From: Rhizobium sp. JAB6
GTDB lineage: Bacteria > Pseudomonadota > Alphaproteobacteria > Rhizobiales > Rhizobiaceae
Assembly (NCBI RefSeq): GCF_003024605.1
Contig: NZ_PYJQ01000010.1
Span: 1 to 64,000 of the forward strand
Length of the DNA: 64,000 nt
Direction: 5' to 3'
The position numbers and the translations under genes were made by a program. Below are positions 28,422 through 37,240 of this stretch, piece by piece (position 1 is the first letter of the stretch; each line of letters starts with the position of its first letter). Under the pieces are notes generated by a model, which worked only from the letters and a program-made list of their open reading frames with translations, was not told the origin of the DNA and did not search any database.

Positions 28422-29693
28422 ATGGCACGTCCTCCTCATATTGAAACCACCGATAGCCAAGTGAACGCCCTCACTCATACGCTCGCGGCGCTGCACTTCG
28501 AAACGCCAAAAGCCGAAGCGCGGGTCGAGGTCGGCCGCGCCGGGCGCGAACTCTGCCTCTATCCCGGCAAGCTCGGCTATGAGCTGCAGGATGAGCTCGA
28601 CTTCCTCTCCAACCGCGCTATGGAACCGAACGTCTTCTTCTCGGGCCGCTTCCTGGCACCCGCCATGCCGCGTCTCGAGGACCGGCAGGTGCGTCTGGCA
28701 CTGATGCGTGACAACAGCAGCACGCGCAGCCGCATCCGTCTTCTGATGCCCTTCACAGTCGACAAGCCGGGTTTTGCGATCGGCCCGTCGATCATCCGCG
28801 TCTGGTCGAATTCCTTCGGCCCGCTCGGCACGCCTTTGCTCGATTCCGAGGATGCCGGCGAAACGCTCGACAACCTCTTCGAGGCACTCTCCCGATCGGA
28901 ACTGCATCTGCCCACTACGCTCGTATTGCCGGATGTCCGGCTCAACGGTCGCTTCGTCCAGATGGCCAAGGTCATTGCCATCGGCCGAAACCTGCCGATC
29001 GCCATTGCCAATCCGTTCCAGCGTCCGATGCTCCAGAGCAACGACGACGCGCTCACCTATCTCAGGCGGACGATTTCCAACGCGCATCTGCGAGAAATGC
29101 GCCGCCAATGGCGACTTTTGGAAAGCCATGGCGAGATCAGCTACAGCGTCGCCCGCCAACCCCGCGATATTCATGGACGCATGGAAGAATTTTTGGCGCT
29201 GGAGGCAAGCGGCTGGAAGGGCAGGAAGCGCTCGGCGCTCGTCACCGATCGCCATCATGCCGCCTTTGCCCGCGAAGCGATTTCCAACCTTGCGGCAATC
29301 GACGCGGTGCGCATCCACACCATCGATCTCGACGGCAGGGCCATCGCCTCGATGATCGTGCTCATTATGGGCGGCGAGGCCTATACCTGGAAGACCGCCT
29401 ATGACGAAACCTATGCCCGTTTTTCGCCGGGCAAGCTGCTGATGGGGGAACTGACGGAATGGCATCTGGACGATGCCAACGTCGTCCGCTCCGATTCCTG
29501 CGCCGTGCCGGATCATCCGATCATGAGCCGCTTCTGGCATGAACGCGAGGACATGGGCACGCTGATCGTCGGCCTGACGCCGAACGGCGACCGCGACGTG
29601 CGCCAGGTGACCACGCAGCTGCATATGTATCGCAGCACGCGCAACATGGCGAAGCTGCTGCGCGAAAAGATCCTGTCGCTTACGAAACGCTGA
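28422..29693 (+). CDS. CelD/BcsL-like acetyltransferase (GNAT/FemAB fold)
   Basis: A 423-residue protein of the Acetyltransf_6 type found in polysaccharide-modification loci (CelD/BcsL, FemAB-like). The conserved SNAHLREMRRQWRLLESHG and the end segment GGEAYTWKTAYDETYARFSPGKLLMGELTEWHL (about 305-340) mark the acyl-CoA- or aminoacyl-binding part. The likely role is acylation of the sugar unit handled by the flippase encoded just before; this is inferred from context. GAGGAC precedes the ATG, two bases after the flippase stop. It converges on the acyl-CoA synthetase gene with a 14-base overlap. Confidence 0.75.
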   Translation: MARPPHIETTDSQVNALTHTLAALHFETPKAEARVEVGRAGRELCLYPGKLGYELQDELDFLSNRAMEPNVFFSGRFLAPAMPRLEDRQVRLALMRDNSSTRSRIRLLMPFTVDKPGFAIGPSIIRVWSNSFGPLGTPLLDSEDAGETLDNLFEALSRSELHLPTTLVLPDVRLNGRFVQMAKVIAIGRNLPIAIANPFQRPMLQSNDDALTYLRRTISNAHLREMRRQWRLLESHGEISYSVARQPRDIHGRMEEFLALEASGWKGRKRSALVTDRHHAAFAREAISNLAAIDAVRIHTIDLDGRAIASMIVLIMGGEAYTWKTAYDETYARFSPGKLLMGELTEWHLDDANVVRSDSCAVPDHPIMSRFWHEREDMGTLIVGLTPNGDRDVRQVTTQLHMYRSTRNMAKLLREKILSLTKR

Positions 29694-31320
29694 CTTCGGC
29701 AATTGCCTTCTCGCGCAGAAGGCGGCGGATCACCTTGCCCGAGGTCGTCAGCGGCAAAGCATCGACGAATTCGATTTCGCGCGGATATTCGTGCATGGAA
29801 AGCCGGGTCTTCACCCATTCCCGAATATCGGCGGCCAATTCTGCGCTCGGCTCGCGGCCGGGCACGAGGACCACATAGGCCTTGACGATTTCCGTTCTGA
29901 CCGCATCCGGCTTTCCCACCGCCGCGGCAAGCTGCACGGCGGGATGGCCGCCGAGGCAATCCTCGATCTCGCTCGGCCCGATACGATAGCCGGACGAGGT
30001 AATGACATCGTCGTCGCGCCCCACGAAGGAAATATAGCCATCCGCGTCCTGCCGGCCGATATCGCCCGTCAGCAACCAGTCATGGGCGAATTTCGCCTCC
30101 GTCGCCGCCTCATTCTGCCAGTAGCCGAGAAACATCACCGGATCGGGCCGCCTTATGGCGATCTGCCCGCTCTCGCCCACGGGAACCTCGATACCCTCGG
30201 CATCGACGATCGCCACGCGATGGCCGGGCACCGGTTTGCCGGTCGCGCCGGCACGGCTGACGCCGAAGGCCTCGCTGGAAGAGAGCACGAAATTGCATTC
30301 AGTCTGGCCGAAGAACTCATTGACGCTGACACCGAGCGTAGACCGCGCCCATTCGAAGGTTTCGCGGCCGAGCGCTTCGCCGGCCGAACCGATGGTGCGC
30401 AGCTTGAGATCGTACCGGACACGCGGATTGTCGACGGCCTTCAAAAGCCGCAGCGCCGTCGGCGGGATGAAGGCATTGCGCACCTCCATCTCGGCCATGA
30501 TGCGGAAGGCCATATGGGGGTCGAACTTCTGCGCGGGGGAGGAAACCACGGGAACGCCCAGCATCAGGCTCGGCAAGAGCGCATTCAGAAGGCCGCCGGC
30601 CCAGGCCCAATCCGAGGGCGTCCAAAGCCGGTCTTCGGACTTGGGAAAGCCCTCATGGGCGAACTGCATGCCCGGAATATGCCCCGGCAGAACGCGATGG
30701 CCGTGGAGCGCCCCTTTGGGCGGGCCGGTCGTGCCCGAGGTGAAGATCATCATTGCCGGATCGTCCGGGCCGGTGTCGGCGATCTCGAACCAGGGCGGGT
30801 GCGCCGCGATAAGCTCGGCAAAACCGGCAACGCCATCCTCGGCGCCATCGATACTGATCACTTGTGCGAGTTCAGGCAGGCGGTCTCGAATCGGACGCAG
30901 CCGTTCAAGACCGAAACGGTTCGTGACGATCGCCGCCGCACCGGCTGCCTTCAGCCGGTATTCCAACGCCTCTGCGCCGAACAGCAGGGCCAGCGGCAGG
31001 GCGATCGCCCCCATCTTGTAGATCGCCACATGCGCCACGACCGTTTCGAAACCCTGCGGCAGCAGCAGCGCGACCCGATCTCCCGCCCGCACGCCCAGCG
31101 AGGCAAGCGCATTGGCAAAGGAGGCGGAGCGATCCCGCAACTCGCCATAGGTCATGGAAAAGTGATTGCCGTCCGGATTGAAATGCTGAAGGCAGATCCG
31201 GTTGGGTTCGCGCTCGGCCCAGGCATCGCAAACAGCATGTCCTATATTGAATTTCGCCGGAATCTCCCAACGAAAGTCGCGATAGAGGGCTTCGTAAGTA
31301 TCACACGGGGGCAATTTCAT
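29680..31320 (-). CDS. AMP-binding acyl-CoA synthetase
   Basis: A 546-residue adenylate-forming enzyme. The ATP loop is MMIFTSGTTGPPKGALHGH (near 180-198), the acyl/adenine region contains NEFFGQTECN, and the hinge part is WLLTGDIGRQDADGYISFVGRDDDVITSSGYRIGP, with the C-terminal Lys in LTTSGKVIRR. It activates a carboxylic acid, probably acetate, propionate or a medium-chain acid, to a CoA thioester. The ATG at 31320 was chosen. It is monocistronic; the substrate is unresolved. Confidence 0.88.
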   Translation of the reverse strand: MKLPPCDTYEALYRDFRWEIPAKFNIGHAVCDAWAEREPNRICLQHFNPDGNHFSMTYGELRDRSASFANALASLGVRAGDRVALLLPQGFETVVAHVAIYKMGAIALPLALLFGAEALEYRLKAAGAAAIVTNRFGLERLRPIRDRLPELAQVISIDGAEDGVAGFAELIAAHPPWFEIADTGPDDPAMMIFTSGTTGPPKGALHGHRVLPGHIPGMQFAHEGFPKSEDRLWTPSDWAWAGGLLNALLPSLMLGVPVVSSPAQKFDPHMAFRIMAEMEVRNAFIPPTALRLLKAVDNPRVRYDLKLRTIGSAGEALGRETFEWARSTLGVSVNEFFGQTECNFVLSSSEAFGVSRAGATGKPVPGHRVAIVDAEGIEVPVGESGQIAIRRPDPVMFLGYWQNEAATEAKFAHDWLLTGDIGRQDADGYISFVGRDDDVITSSGYRIGPSEIEDCLGGHPAVQLAAAVGKPDAVRTEIVKAYVVLVPGREPSAELAADIREWVKTRLSMHEYPREIEFVDALPLTTSGKVIRRLLREKAIAEVSVS

Positions 31321-31573
31321 GCGGAATTCCAAAAATTGTGCGGCGCAGCTAACACCTGTCGCCCGCAGGGTTCAAGGAAACATTTGAGTTTGCCGTCTTC
31401 CCTGCCAAATGATTTGCCTTATTTATTGAAGAATACTTCGAAGCTCTTCACGAACTGACGCACCGATCGGCGGTAAGCCTGACCGCCGGATTATTTTGGT
31501 GACGCACGCATTCCGCCGCTCTCCAGGCGGCGGGCCTCTTTGCGCCGGGTAATCGAATGGACGGAGAATATCG

Positions 31574-32554
31574 ATGGAATACGTAAAGCTTGGCCGGACC
31601 GGTCTGGAAGTCTCACGCATCTGCCTGGGTTGCATGACCTATGGCGACCCCAACAAGGGCACGCATGCCTGGTCGCTGAAGGAGGAGGACAGCCGCCCGC
31701 TGCTCCGCCAGGCGATCGAGGCCGGCATCAATTTCCTCGATACGGCCAACACCTATTCCAACGGCTCGTCGGAAGAGATCGTCGGCCGCGCCATCAAGGA
31801 TTTCGCCAAGCGCGACGATATCGTGCTCGCCACCAAGGTCTTCAATCGCATGCGCCCCGGCCCGAACGGCGCCGGCCTCTCCCGCAAGGCGATCTTCGAC
31901 GAGATCGACAACAGCCTTCGCCGCCTCGGCACCGATTATGTCGATCTCTACCAGATCCACCGCTGGGACTACACGACCCCGATCGAGGAAACGCTGGAAG
32001 CGCTGCACGACGTCGTCAAGGCCGGCAAGGCCCGCTATATCGGCGCCTCCTCCATGTACGCCTGGCAGTTCGCCAAGGCGATCTACACCTCCCGCCTTCA
32101 TGGCTGGACCGAGTTCGTCAGCATGCAGGATCACCTGAACCTGCTCTATCGCGAAGAGGAGCGCGAAATGCTGCCCTTCTGCGAGGACCAGAAGATCGCC
32201 GTCATCCCCTGGAGCCCGCTCGCCCGCGGCCGGCTCACCCGCGACTGGGACGAAACGACGGCCCGTACGCAATCCGACGAATTCGGCAAGACACTCTATA
32301 CCCAGGCGCTCGAAGCCGACCGCAAGATCGTCGATGCCGTCGGCGCAGTCGCCAAGGCGCGCGGCATCCCGCGCGCGCAGGTCGCAACCGCCTGGATCCT
32401 GCAGAAGAGCGCCGTCACCGCCCCGATCATCGGCGCCTCCAAGCCCGGCCACATCACGGATGCAGTCGCTTCCCTGGAAGTTAAATTGACGCCAGAGGAA
32501 ATCGAGGCGTTGGAAAGCCCCTATGTTCCGCATGGGGTTGCCGGGTTCAAGTGA
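31574..32554 (+). CDS. Aldo/keto reductase
   Basis: A 326-residue NADPH-type oxidoreductase of the YajO/AKR11-14 sort. The catalytic tetrad is visible: Asp (NFLDTANTYS) and Tyr (TANTYSNGSSEEI), Lys (IVLATKVF) and His (YQIHRWDYTTP). The C-terminal cofactor part is IIGASKPGHITDAVASLE. It begins MEYVKLGRTGLEVSRICLG, as the family does. GGAGA lies upstream of the ATG. It probably reduces aldehydes or ketones; the in vivo substrate is unknown. Confidence 0.9.
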   Translation: MEYVKLGRTGLEVSRICLGCMTYGDPNKGTHAWSLKEEDSRPLLRQAIEAGINFLDTANTYSNGSSEEIVGRAIKDFAKRDDIVLATKVFNRMRPGPNGAGLSRKAIFDEIDNSLRRLGTDYVDLYQIHRWDYTTPIEETLEALHDVVKAGKARYIGASSMYAWQFAKAIYTSRLHGWTEFVSMQDHLNLLYREEEREMLPFCEDQKIAVIPWSPLARGRLTRDWDETTARTQSDEFGKTLYTQALEADRKIVDAVGAVAKARGIPRAQVATAWILQKSAVTAPIIGASKPGHITDAVASLEVKLTPEEIEALESPYVPHGVAGFK

Positions 32555-32658
32555 TCGAAGATCTACGGATGGTCAGGTTGGTGATATTGCGGCTACTTGC
32601 CTAGCCCCTCACTCCTCTTCCGGCAAAGCAATCCGCATATGAAATGAAGTGGTTGCCG
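32555..32658. other. Gap after the aldo/keto reductase
   Basis: No gene is seen; together with the repeat at 32659-32765 and the leader of the methyltransferase, it makes a 337-base non-coding stretch. Confidence 0.4.
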
Positions 32659-32765
32659 AGCAACTCCTTCTCCCCAGCGGGGAGAAGGTGGCCCGAAGGG
32701 TCGGATGAGGGGGACGGGGCTGGCCGACCTGAATTCATGGACTTTCCTGCTCTCGGCAAGCCCCT
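32659..32765. repeat. Intergenic repeat, family C, full copy
   Basis: CTCCTTCTCCCCAGCGGGG followed by GAGAAGGTGGCCCGAAGGGT and CGGATGAGGGGG; a second CCCCTCATCCG lies near 32760. Hairpins of this type with the sequence CTTCTCCCC recur at 26.03 and 38.4-38.55 kb. Confidence 0.6.
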
Positions 32766-32891
32766 CATCCGCCTGACGGCACCCTCTGAAGCCGATTGGC
32801 CACGCGGCAAATCGCGCAAAAGTGACTTCACGAGCAGGTCATAGTTGGGGCTTAACAGATCGAGGTTCCTTTCCCCCGAGGATGATATCCG

Positions 32892-33686
32892 ATGATCACA
32901 GTTCCCTTCGAAGCGCGGCGCTTTCAATCGACCGCGGCCTATTACCTGCGCTATCGCATCCCCTATCCCGACAGGCTGATCACCCGCGTCGCCGAGCGCA
33001 GTGGGCTGAAGCCCGGCGATCATGTGCTGGATCTCGGCTGCGGCCCCGGCCAGCTCGGCATTGCCTTCGCGCGGCTGCAGGGCGCCGCCGTCACCGCCAT
33101 GGATCCGGAACCGGAAATGCTTGCAGAAGCCGCGCTCGGCGCGAAGACAGCCGGCGTCGACATCAGCATCCGGCAGGGTTCCTCCTATGATCTCGGCCCC
33201 GATATCGGGAACCTGCACCTCTGCGTCATGGGCCGCTCTTTCCACTGGATGGACAGACCGGCAACGCTTCAAGCACTGGACAGGCTGATCGAGCCGGGCG
33301 GCGCCGTCGCCCTCTTTCACGATAAAGGCATTTTGGCGGAGCCGGATTGGCGCGGCATCCTCGAGCCGCTGATGGAAACCTATTCGCCCGAGCGCAGCGC
33401 GGAGCGGCAGATGCGCCGGAGCAAGGAATGGGCGCCGCATGAAGCCATGCTGCTCGCCTCGCCCTTCCACAATCTCGAACGGATCGGCATCGTCTCGGAG
33501 TACACCAGAGATATCGAAGAGATCGTCGGCCGCATCTTCTCGATGTCATCGACCTCGCCGCAGGCGCTGGGCGACAAGGCGGCCGATTTCGAAGCGGCAC
33601 TCCGCGCCGAGCTGCTGGCGGTCGCGCCCGACGGCAAATTCAGGGAGGTCGTCGAGGCGAACGGGCTGCTCGCCTTCCGCGACTAG
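32892..33686 (+). CDS. Class I SAM-dependent methyltransferase
   Basis: A 264-residue methyltransferase with the cofactor motif VLDLGCGPGQLGIAFARLQGA near 46-66 and an acidic loop (AMDPEPEMLAEA). The remainder (MGRSFHWMDRPATLQALDRL) resembles small-molecule methylases of the UbiE/BTA type. It has GAGGAT upstream. It converges on the TetR gene with only one base between the two stop codons. The substrate is unknown. Confidence 0.85.
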   Translation: MITVPFEARRFQSTAAYYLRYRIPYPDRLITRVAERSGLKPGDHVLDLGCGPGQLGIAFARLQGAAVTAMDPEPEMLAEAALGAKTAGVDISIRQGSSYDLGPDIGNLHLCVMGRSFHWMDRPATLQALDRLIEPGGAVALFHDKGILAEPDWRGILEPLMETYSPERSAERQMRRSKEWAPHEAMLLASPFHNLERIGIVSEYTRDIEEIVGRIFSMSSTSPQALGDKAADFEAALRAELLAVAPDGKFREVVEANGLLAFRD

Positions 33687-33687
33687 A

Positions 33688-34272
33688 TCAGCTGTTTTCG
33701 TTACCCCGCGGCGAAAGCTCCTGCCGGGTCGCCGACAGGAATTCCTGCGACAATTCGGGATTGTCCATCGCGCGCGCCAGGATGACGGCGCCGACCATGG
33801 CGGAAAGGCTGGCAAAAGCCTTGCGCCGGCGTTCCTCCGGCGTTTCGCCGGGCACAATCTCCTCAAGCACCTCGACCAGCCCCATGAGACCGCCGGTGAA
33901 AGTGGACTGCATCTTGGGGCCGTGGCGGCTGACCTCCTGTGTCAGCGCCGCAAAGACACAGCCGGTCGCATGCTCCACAACGTTGCGATGCGAGAGATAG
34001 TGGGCAAGCAGCGCTTCCAGCGGCTGGTCGGGCGAGCTTGCCGCCACTTCCTTCCAGCGCTCCAGCGAACGGGCCACCAGCGCCTTGCTCGCTTCGCAGG
34101 CAAGCTCGTCCTTCGAATCGAAATGTCCGTAGAAGCCGCCATGCGTCAGCCCCGCCGCCTTCATAATCTCGGCGACGCCGATGCCGTCGAAACCCTTCTC
34201 GCGAAAGAGCTCGCCTGCCACGGCAAGGATCTTCTCGCGATTCTCGGCGAATTTCTCCCGGCTCACTCTCAT
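33688..34272 (-). CDS. TetR/AcrR family transcriptional regulator
   Basis: A 194-residue repressor. The helix-turn-helix is within the N-terminal 50 residues (FAENREKILAVAGELFREKGFDGIGVAEIMKAAGLTHGGFYGHFDSKDELACEA), and the C-terminal part is a TetR_C ligand-binding domain. GGAG lies seven bases before the ATG at 34272. A perfect palindrome 46 bases upstream is the likely operator. Its probable target is its own gene and the divergent MFS transporter. Confidence 0.9.
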   Translation of the reverse strand: MRVSREKFAENREKILAVAGELFREKGFDGIGVAEIMKAAGLTHGGFYGHFDSKDELACEASKALVARSLERWKEVAASSPDQPLEALLAHYLSHRNVVEHATGCVFAALTQEVSRHGPKMQSTFTGGLMGLVEVLEEIVPGETPEERRRKAFASLSAMVGAVILARAMDNPELSQEFLSATRQELSPRGNENS

Positions 34273-34318
34273 CAAAAAACTCCATCAGAACATCAAGAAA
34301 ACTGTATTGACAATTTAT

Positions 34319-34332
34319 ATGATGGCCATCAT
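34319..34332. promoter_or_regulatory. Probable TetR operator
   Basis: ATGATGGCCATCAT is a perfect 14-bp palindrome in the AT-rich gap between the TetR and MFS genes. On the plus strand a TTGACA box lies at 34307-34312 just before it, so bound repressor could block transcription toward the MFS gene as well as its own. Confidence 0.55.
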
Positions 34333-34504
34333 CAATACGCAACAAATATGACAGCAATCATGTAAATGCCTTTGCACAAACGTTCAAGCCGGGAGAACGG
34401 CAGAGCGCTAGACGTGGTACGGTACCCCCCCGACTGTCCACGATCCGGCGTTTTCGCAAGTCCGGCCCCGACGACACGATACCAACCTGATTGGAACGCA
34501 GCTC

Positions 34505-35803
34505 ATGGTTTCCACTGCCCTTGCCTCGACGCTTGCCCGGCGCAACATCCATTATGGATGGGTCGTCGTCGCCGCCACCTTTCTCACCATGCTGGTCACG
34601 GCCGGCGCCATGGGCGCCCCCGGCGTGCTCATCAAGCCGCTGGAGGATGAATTCGGCTGGAGCACCTCCTCCATCTCCTCCGCCCTTGCCGTGCGGCTGT
34701 TGCTGTTCGGCCTCATGGGTCCCTTCGCAGCCGCCTTCATGAACCATTTCGGCGTTCGCAAGGTCATCGTCTTCGCCCTGGCGACCATCGGCGTCGGCTT
34801 TGTCGGCTCGCTCTTCATGACGCAGGTCTGGCAGCTGCTTTTATGCTGGGGCATCATCATCGGCTTCGGCACGGGCCTTACCGCCATGGTGCTGGCGGCG
34901 ACCGTCTCGACGCGCTGGTTCACCAAGCATCGCGGCCTCGTCATCGGCATGCTGTCGGCAAGCTCAGCCACGGGACAGCTGGTCTTCCTGCCGCTGATGG
35001 CGGAGCTGACGACGCGCTACGGCTGGCGCACCACGGTGCTTTTCGTCTGCGGCATGATCGTCGTCGCGGCCTTCATCGTGCTGCTTCTGATGCGCGACCG
35101 CCCCTCGGACGTCAATCTGCCGCTGGTCGGCGAGGTCCACATCACGCCGCCACCGGCCGCCACCAGGAACCTGAAGGCAGCACTCGCCTCGCCGATCGCG
35201 ATCCTGCGGGAGGTCTCCACCACTTCGACCTTCTGGATCCTCTTTGCCACCTTCTTCATCTGCGGCCTGTCGACCAACGGCTTGATCCAGACGCATTTCG
35301 TCACGCTCTGCGGCGATTTCGGCATCGTGCCTGTCGCCGCCGCCAGCGTGCTCGCCGTCATGGGTATTTTCGATTTCTTCGGCACGATCGGCTCCGGCTG
35401 GCTTTCCGACCGCTTCGACAATCGCTGGCTGCTCTTCTGGTATTACGGCCTGCGCGGCCTGTCGCTGGTCTATCTGCCCTTCAGCGATTTCACCTTCTAC
35501 GGCCTGTCGATCTTCGCCGTCTTCTACGGCCTCGACTGGATCGCCACCGTGCCGCCGACGGTCAAGATCGCCGCCGACCGCTTCGGCCGCGAAAAGGCTG
35601 GCCTCGTCTTCGGCTGGGTCTTCGCCGGCCACCAGCTGGGCGCCGCCACCGCCGCCTATGGCGCCGGCCTCACGCGCACGGAGCTGAACACCTACCTCCC
35701 CGCCTTCTTCGTCGCCGGCGCCTTCTGCCTGCTCGCCGCCATCCTGGCGATCACCCTGCAAAAGTCCGGCTCCACCAGCAAAGGCCCGGCCATGGCTCAC
35801 TGA
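34505..35803 (+). CDS. MFS transporter, monocarboxylate/OFA type
   Basis: A 432-residue, 12-helix major-facilitator protein. The loop FAAAFMNHFGVRKVI after helix 2 corresponds to the family A-motif, and a long central loop sits between the two halves. It resembles the oxalate/formate-antiporter branch (monocarboxylates); the substrate is inferred only from the family. It is divergent from a TetR regulator, which suggests an inducible efflux or uptake system. The start lacks a strong ribosome-binding site. Confidence 0.8.
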   Translation: MVSTALASTLARRNIHYGWVVVAATFLTMLVTAGAMGAPGVLIKPLEDEFGWSTSSISSALAVRLLLFGLMGPFAAAFMNHFGVRKVIVFALATIGVGFVGSLFMTQVWQLLLCWGIIIGFGTGLTAMVLAATVSTRWFTKHRGLVIGMLSASSATGQLVFLPLMAELTTRYGWRTTVLFVCGMIVVAAFIVLLLMRDRPSDVNLPLVGEVHITPPPAATRNLKAALASPIAILREVSTTSTFWILFATFFICGLSTNGLIQTHFVTLCGDFGIVPVAAASVLAVMGIFDFFGTIGSGWLSDRFDNRWLLFWYYGLRGLSLVYLPFSDFTFYGLSIFAVFYGLDWIATVPPTVKIAADRFGREKAGLVFGWVFAGHQLGAATAAYGAGLTRTELNTYLPAFFVAGAFCLLAAILAITLQKSGSTSKGPAMAH

Positions 35804-35821
35804 GCCTCAAACGGCAAAAAG

Positions 35822-35850
35822 CCCATGGCGTCCACCCGACACCATGGGCC
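35822..35850 (+). terminator. Hairpin after the MFS gene
   Basis: GCCCATGG and CCATGGGC form an 8-bp perfect stem 18 bases after the stop codon. It lacks a long T-run, so termination is not certain. Confidence 0.35.
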
Positions 35851-35947
35851 AAACCGCAACCCTGCGGAAACACTCGCAATATCTGCCGACCCGGCTTGCG
35901 CGCCGAGCCGATCACATGCTAGACAGCCGCCTCGTCAGTACCCCGTT

Positions 35948-36032
35948 GCCCCATTGGCGGAATTGGTAGACGCGCTCGACTCAAAATCGAGTTTCGAAAG
36001 AAGTGCTGGTTCGACTCCGGCATGGGGCACCA
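35948..36032 (+). tRNA. tRNA-Leu (anticodon CAA)
   Basis: An 85-base class II tRNA with the acceptor arms GCCCCAT and ATGGGGC, a D arm TTGGCGGAATTGGTAGACGC, anticodon stem CTCGA/TCGAG around loop CTCAAAA (anticodon CAA, decoding UUG), a variable arm and the T loop GGTTCGACTCC. The genome-encoded CCA is present at the 3' end. A recombinase remnant starts about 110 bases downstream, as is common for element insertion at tRNA genes. Confidence 0.95.
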
Positions 36033-36143
36033 AAAATCCTCAAATATGTCAAGAACTTTTCCAATGACTTGAGCTTCCATCTACTCAGCAGACTGCTACA
36101 ATGCCAGACTTGGAGGACGTGACCATTTATCCTAGGTTGACCC
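36033..36143 (+). other. Non-coding stretch between tRNA-Leu and the recombinase remnant
   Basis: No intact gene. It may contain decayed integrase sequence, but stops in all frames prevent reading it. I found no second copy of the tRNA 3' end within the window. Confidence 0.35.
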
Positions 36144-36356
36144 TTGGAAACGGTACCTTCTATCATCGAAAATCCCCTCTATGTCGTGCACTCCTCGCGC
36201 CACAACATGGCCGATGGATGTGACCTAGCCGGCGTCCACCTGACCGACACGGCGGCAATTCTTGGCCACCTCAATACAGGTGCCAGTGAGAAGCACTACG
36301 ATTCCGAGGTGGTAAAACGTACACGTCCAATGTGGGCGATGGACAGGCTTTCGTGA
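36144..36356 (+). pseudogene. Remnant of a phage-type tyrosine recombinase (C-terminal end)
   Basis: A 70-codon frame carries the last part of an integrase catalytic domain: His16-x-x-Arg19 (VHSSRHNMAD), LGH at 40-42 (AILGHLNTGAS) and the nucleophile Tyr52 (EKHYDSE). The 23- and 10-residue spacings match the family. An in-frame TGA lies just upstream (36138), and the catalytic core with the first Arg is missing, so this is a decayed fragment. Its place next to tRNA-Leu fits an integrative element that used the tRNA as attachment site. Confidence 0.7.
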
Positions 36357-36605
36357 CGGCCACAGAAGTGACGGCCCAGCCCGACAAATGACGGGCCGGC
36401 TCTCTAACTGGCTCGCTTAGCGACTACCCGTTGCCGATCATCTTTCCTGCCTGGTGCTCAACAACGCACTTTCAGGCTCCTTCACCGCGCCTTTGTCATG
36501 CGCTGAGAGCAATTTTTAGCGCCGAGCGCAAGCACCGAAAATGTTGGTTGACTTAAGGCGCACCACAATCAACTCTACCGCGAAAGAGTTTGAGGGGCAT
36601 TGGAC
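36357..36605 (+). other. Non-coding stretch of the putative element scar
   Basis: No gene recognised. A small GCCCG/CGGGC hairpin near 36379-36396 is the only structure noticed. Confidence 0.3.
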
Positions 36606-37088
36606 ATGTTTAAAATTGTTGTCGCGGTAGGCCTCTGCCTGCTCGCTGTGGGCTGCGCACGTTCCAGTGCAATGCGAATTTCGCAAAACGAGGCAATCAT
36701 AAGCACGAGCGCCGCGCCGGTTTGCGGAGATGAAGGCGCAATGAAGGTCGCCGAAAAACAAGCGGCGATCGAAACAATCAAGGCAGGCTATGATCGCTAT
36801 ATGATAGTCGGCCAGCAAGGACAGGACACGACCCATTTGATTCAGATGCCGGGATCTTACTCAACGACCGGCACTGCGACTTTCTCAGGCAATACCGGTT
36901 TTTACCAAGCCAACACTGTTTATCAGCCTGGACCTATGTTCGTCGCCGGCCGTCATAATCAGAAGCTGGCGGTGCATATGTTTAAGAACGGTGAGCCTGG
37001 GGCTCAAAATGCGCTTTCTGCGAAGGAAACACTTGGAACTAAATGGGCGGACATTGTTAGAGACGGCGTGATGACCTGTACCAGCTAA
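36606..37088 (+). CDS. Putative lipoprotein, function unknown
   Basis: A 160-residue exported protein. The signal peptide (MFKIVVAVGLCLLAVGC) ends in a lipobox with Cys17, so it is probably lipid-anchored. The mature part contains two further cysteines (near 40 and at the C-terminus) and a glycine- and threonine-rich stretch (PGSYSTTGTATFSGNTGFYQ). I do not recognise a family. GAGGGG precedes the ATG. It lies next to the recombinase remnant, so it may be cargo of a lost element. Confidence 0.65.
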   Translation: MFKIVVAVGLCLLAVGCARSSAMRISQNEAIISTSAAPVCGDEGAMKVAEKQAAIETIKAGYDRYMIVGQQGQDTTHLIQMPGSYSTTGTATFSGNTGFYQANTVYQPGPMFVAGRHNQKLAVHMFKNGEPGAQNALSAKETLGTKWADIVRDGVMTCTS

Positions 37089-37240
37089 AGCCTTAGCGCC
37101 TGATCACCGGGCGAGGTCCCATCATCGACGCTTCATCATCACGAAAAATTTTGCCTTTCCGCCACTTCCATCAGTCCCCGACCATTTACAGCCATAATCC
37201 TGCCCCCTAAAGGTTTGCAACGCAGCAAAAAGGGGGCCCT

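Noticed and set aside
29791..31458. A 555-codon plus-strand frame opposite the acyl-CoA synthetase
   Set aside because: The minus-strand protein carries all adenylate-enzyme motifs; the plus frame has none.
35860..37240. An intact genomic island at tRNA-Leu
   Set aside because: Only a recombinase fragment and one small gene are present; no second attachment repeat and no other mobile genes were found.
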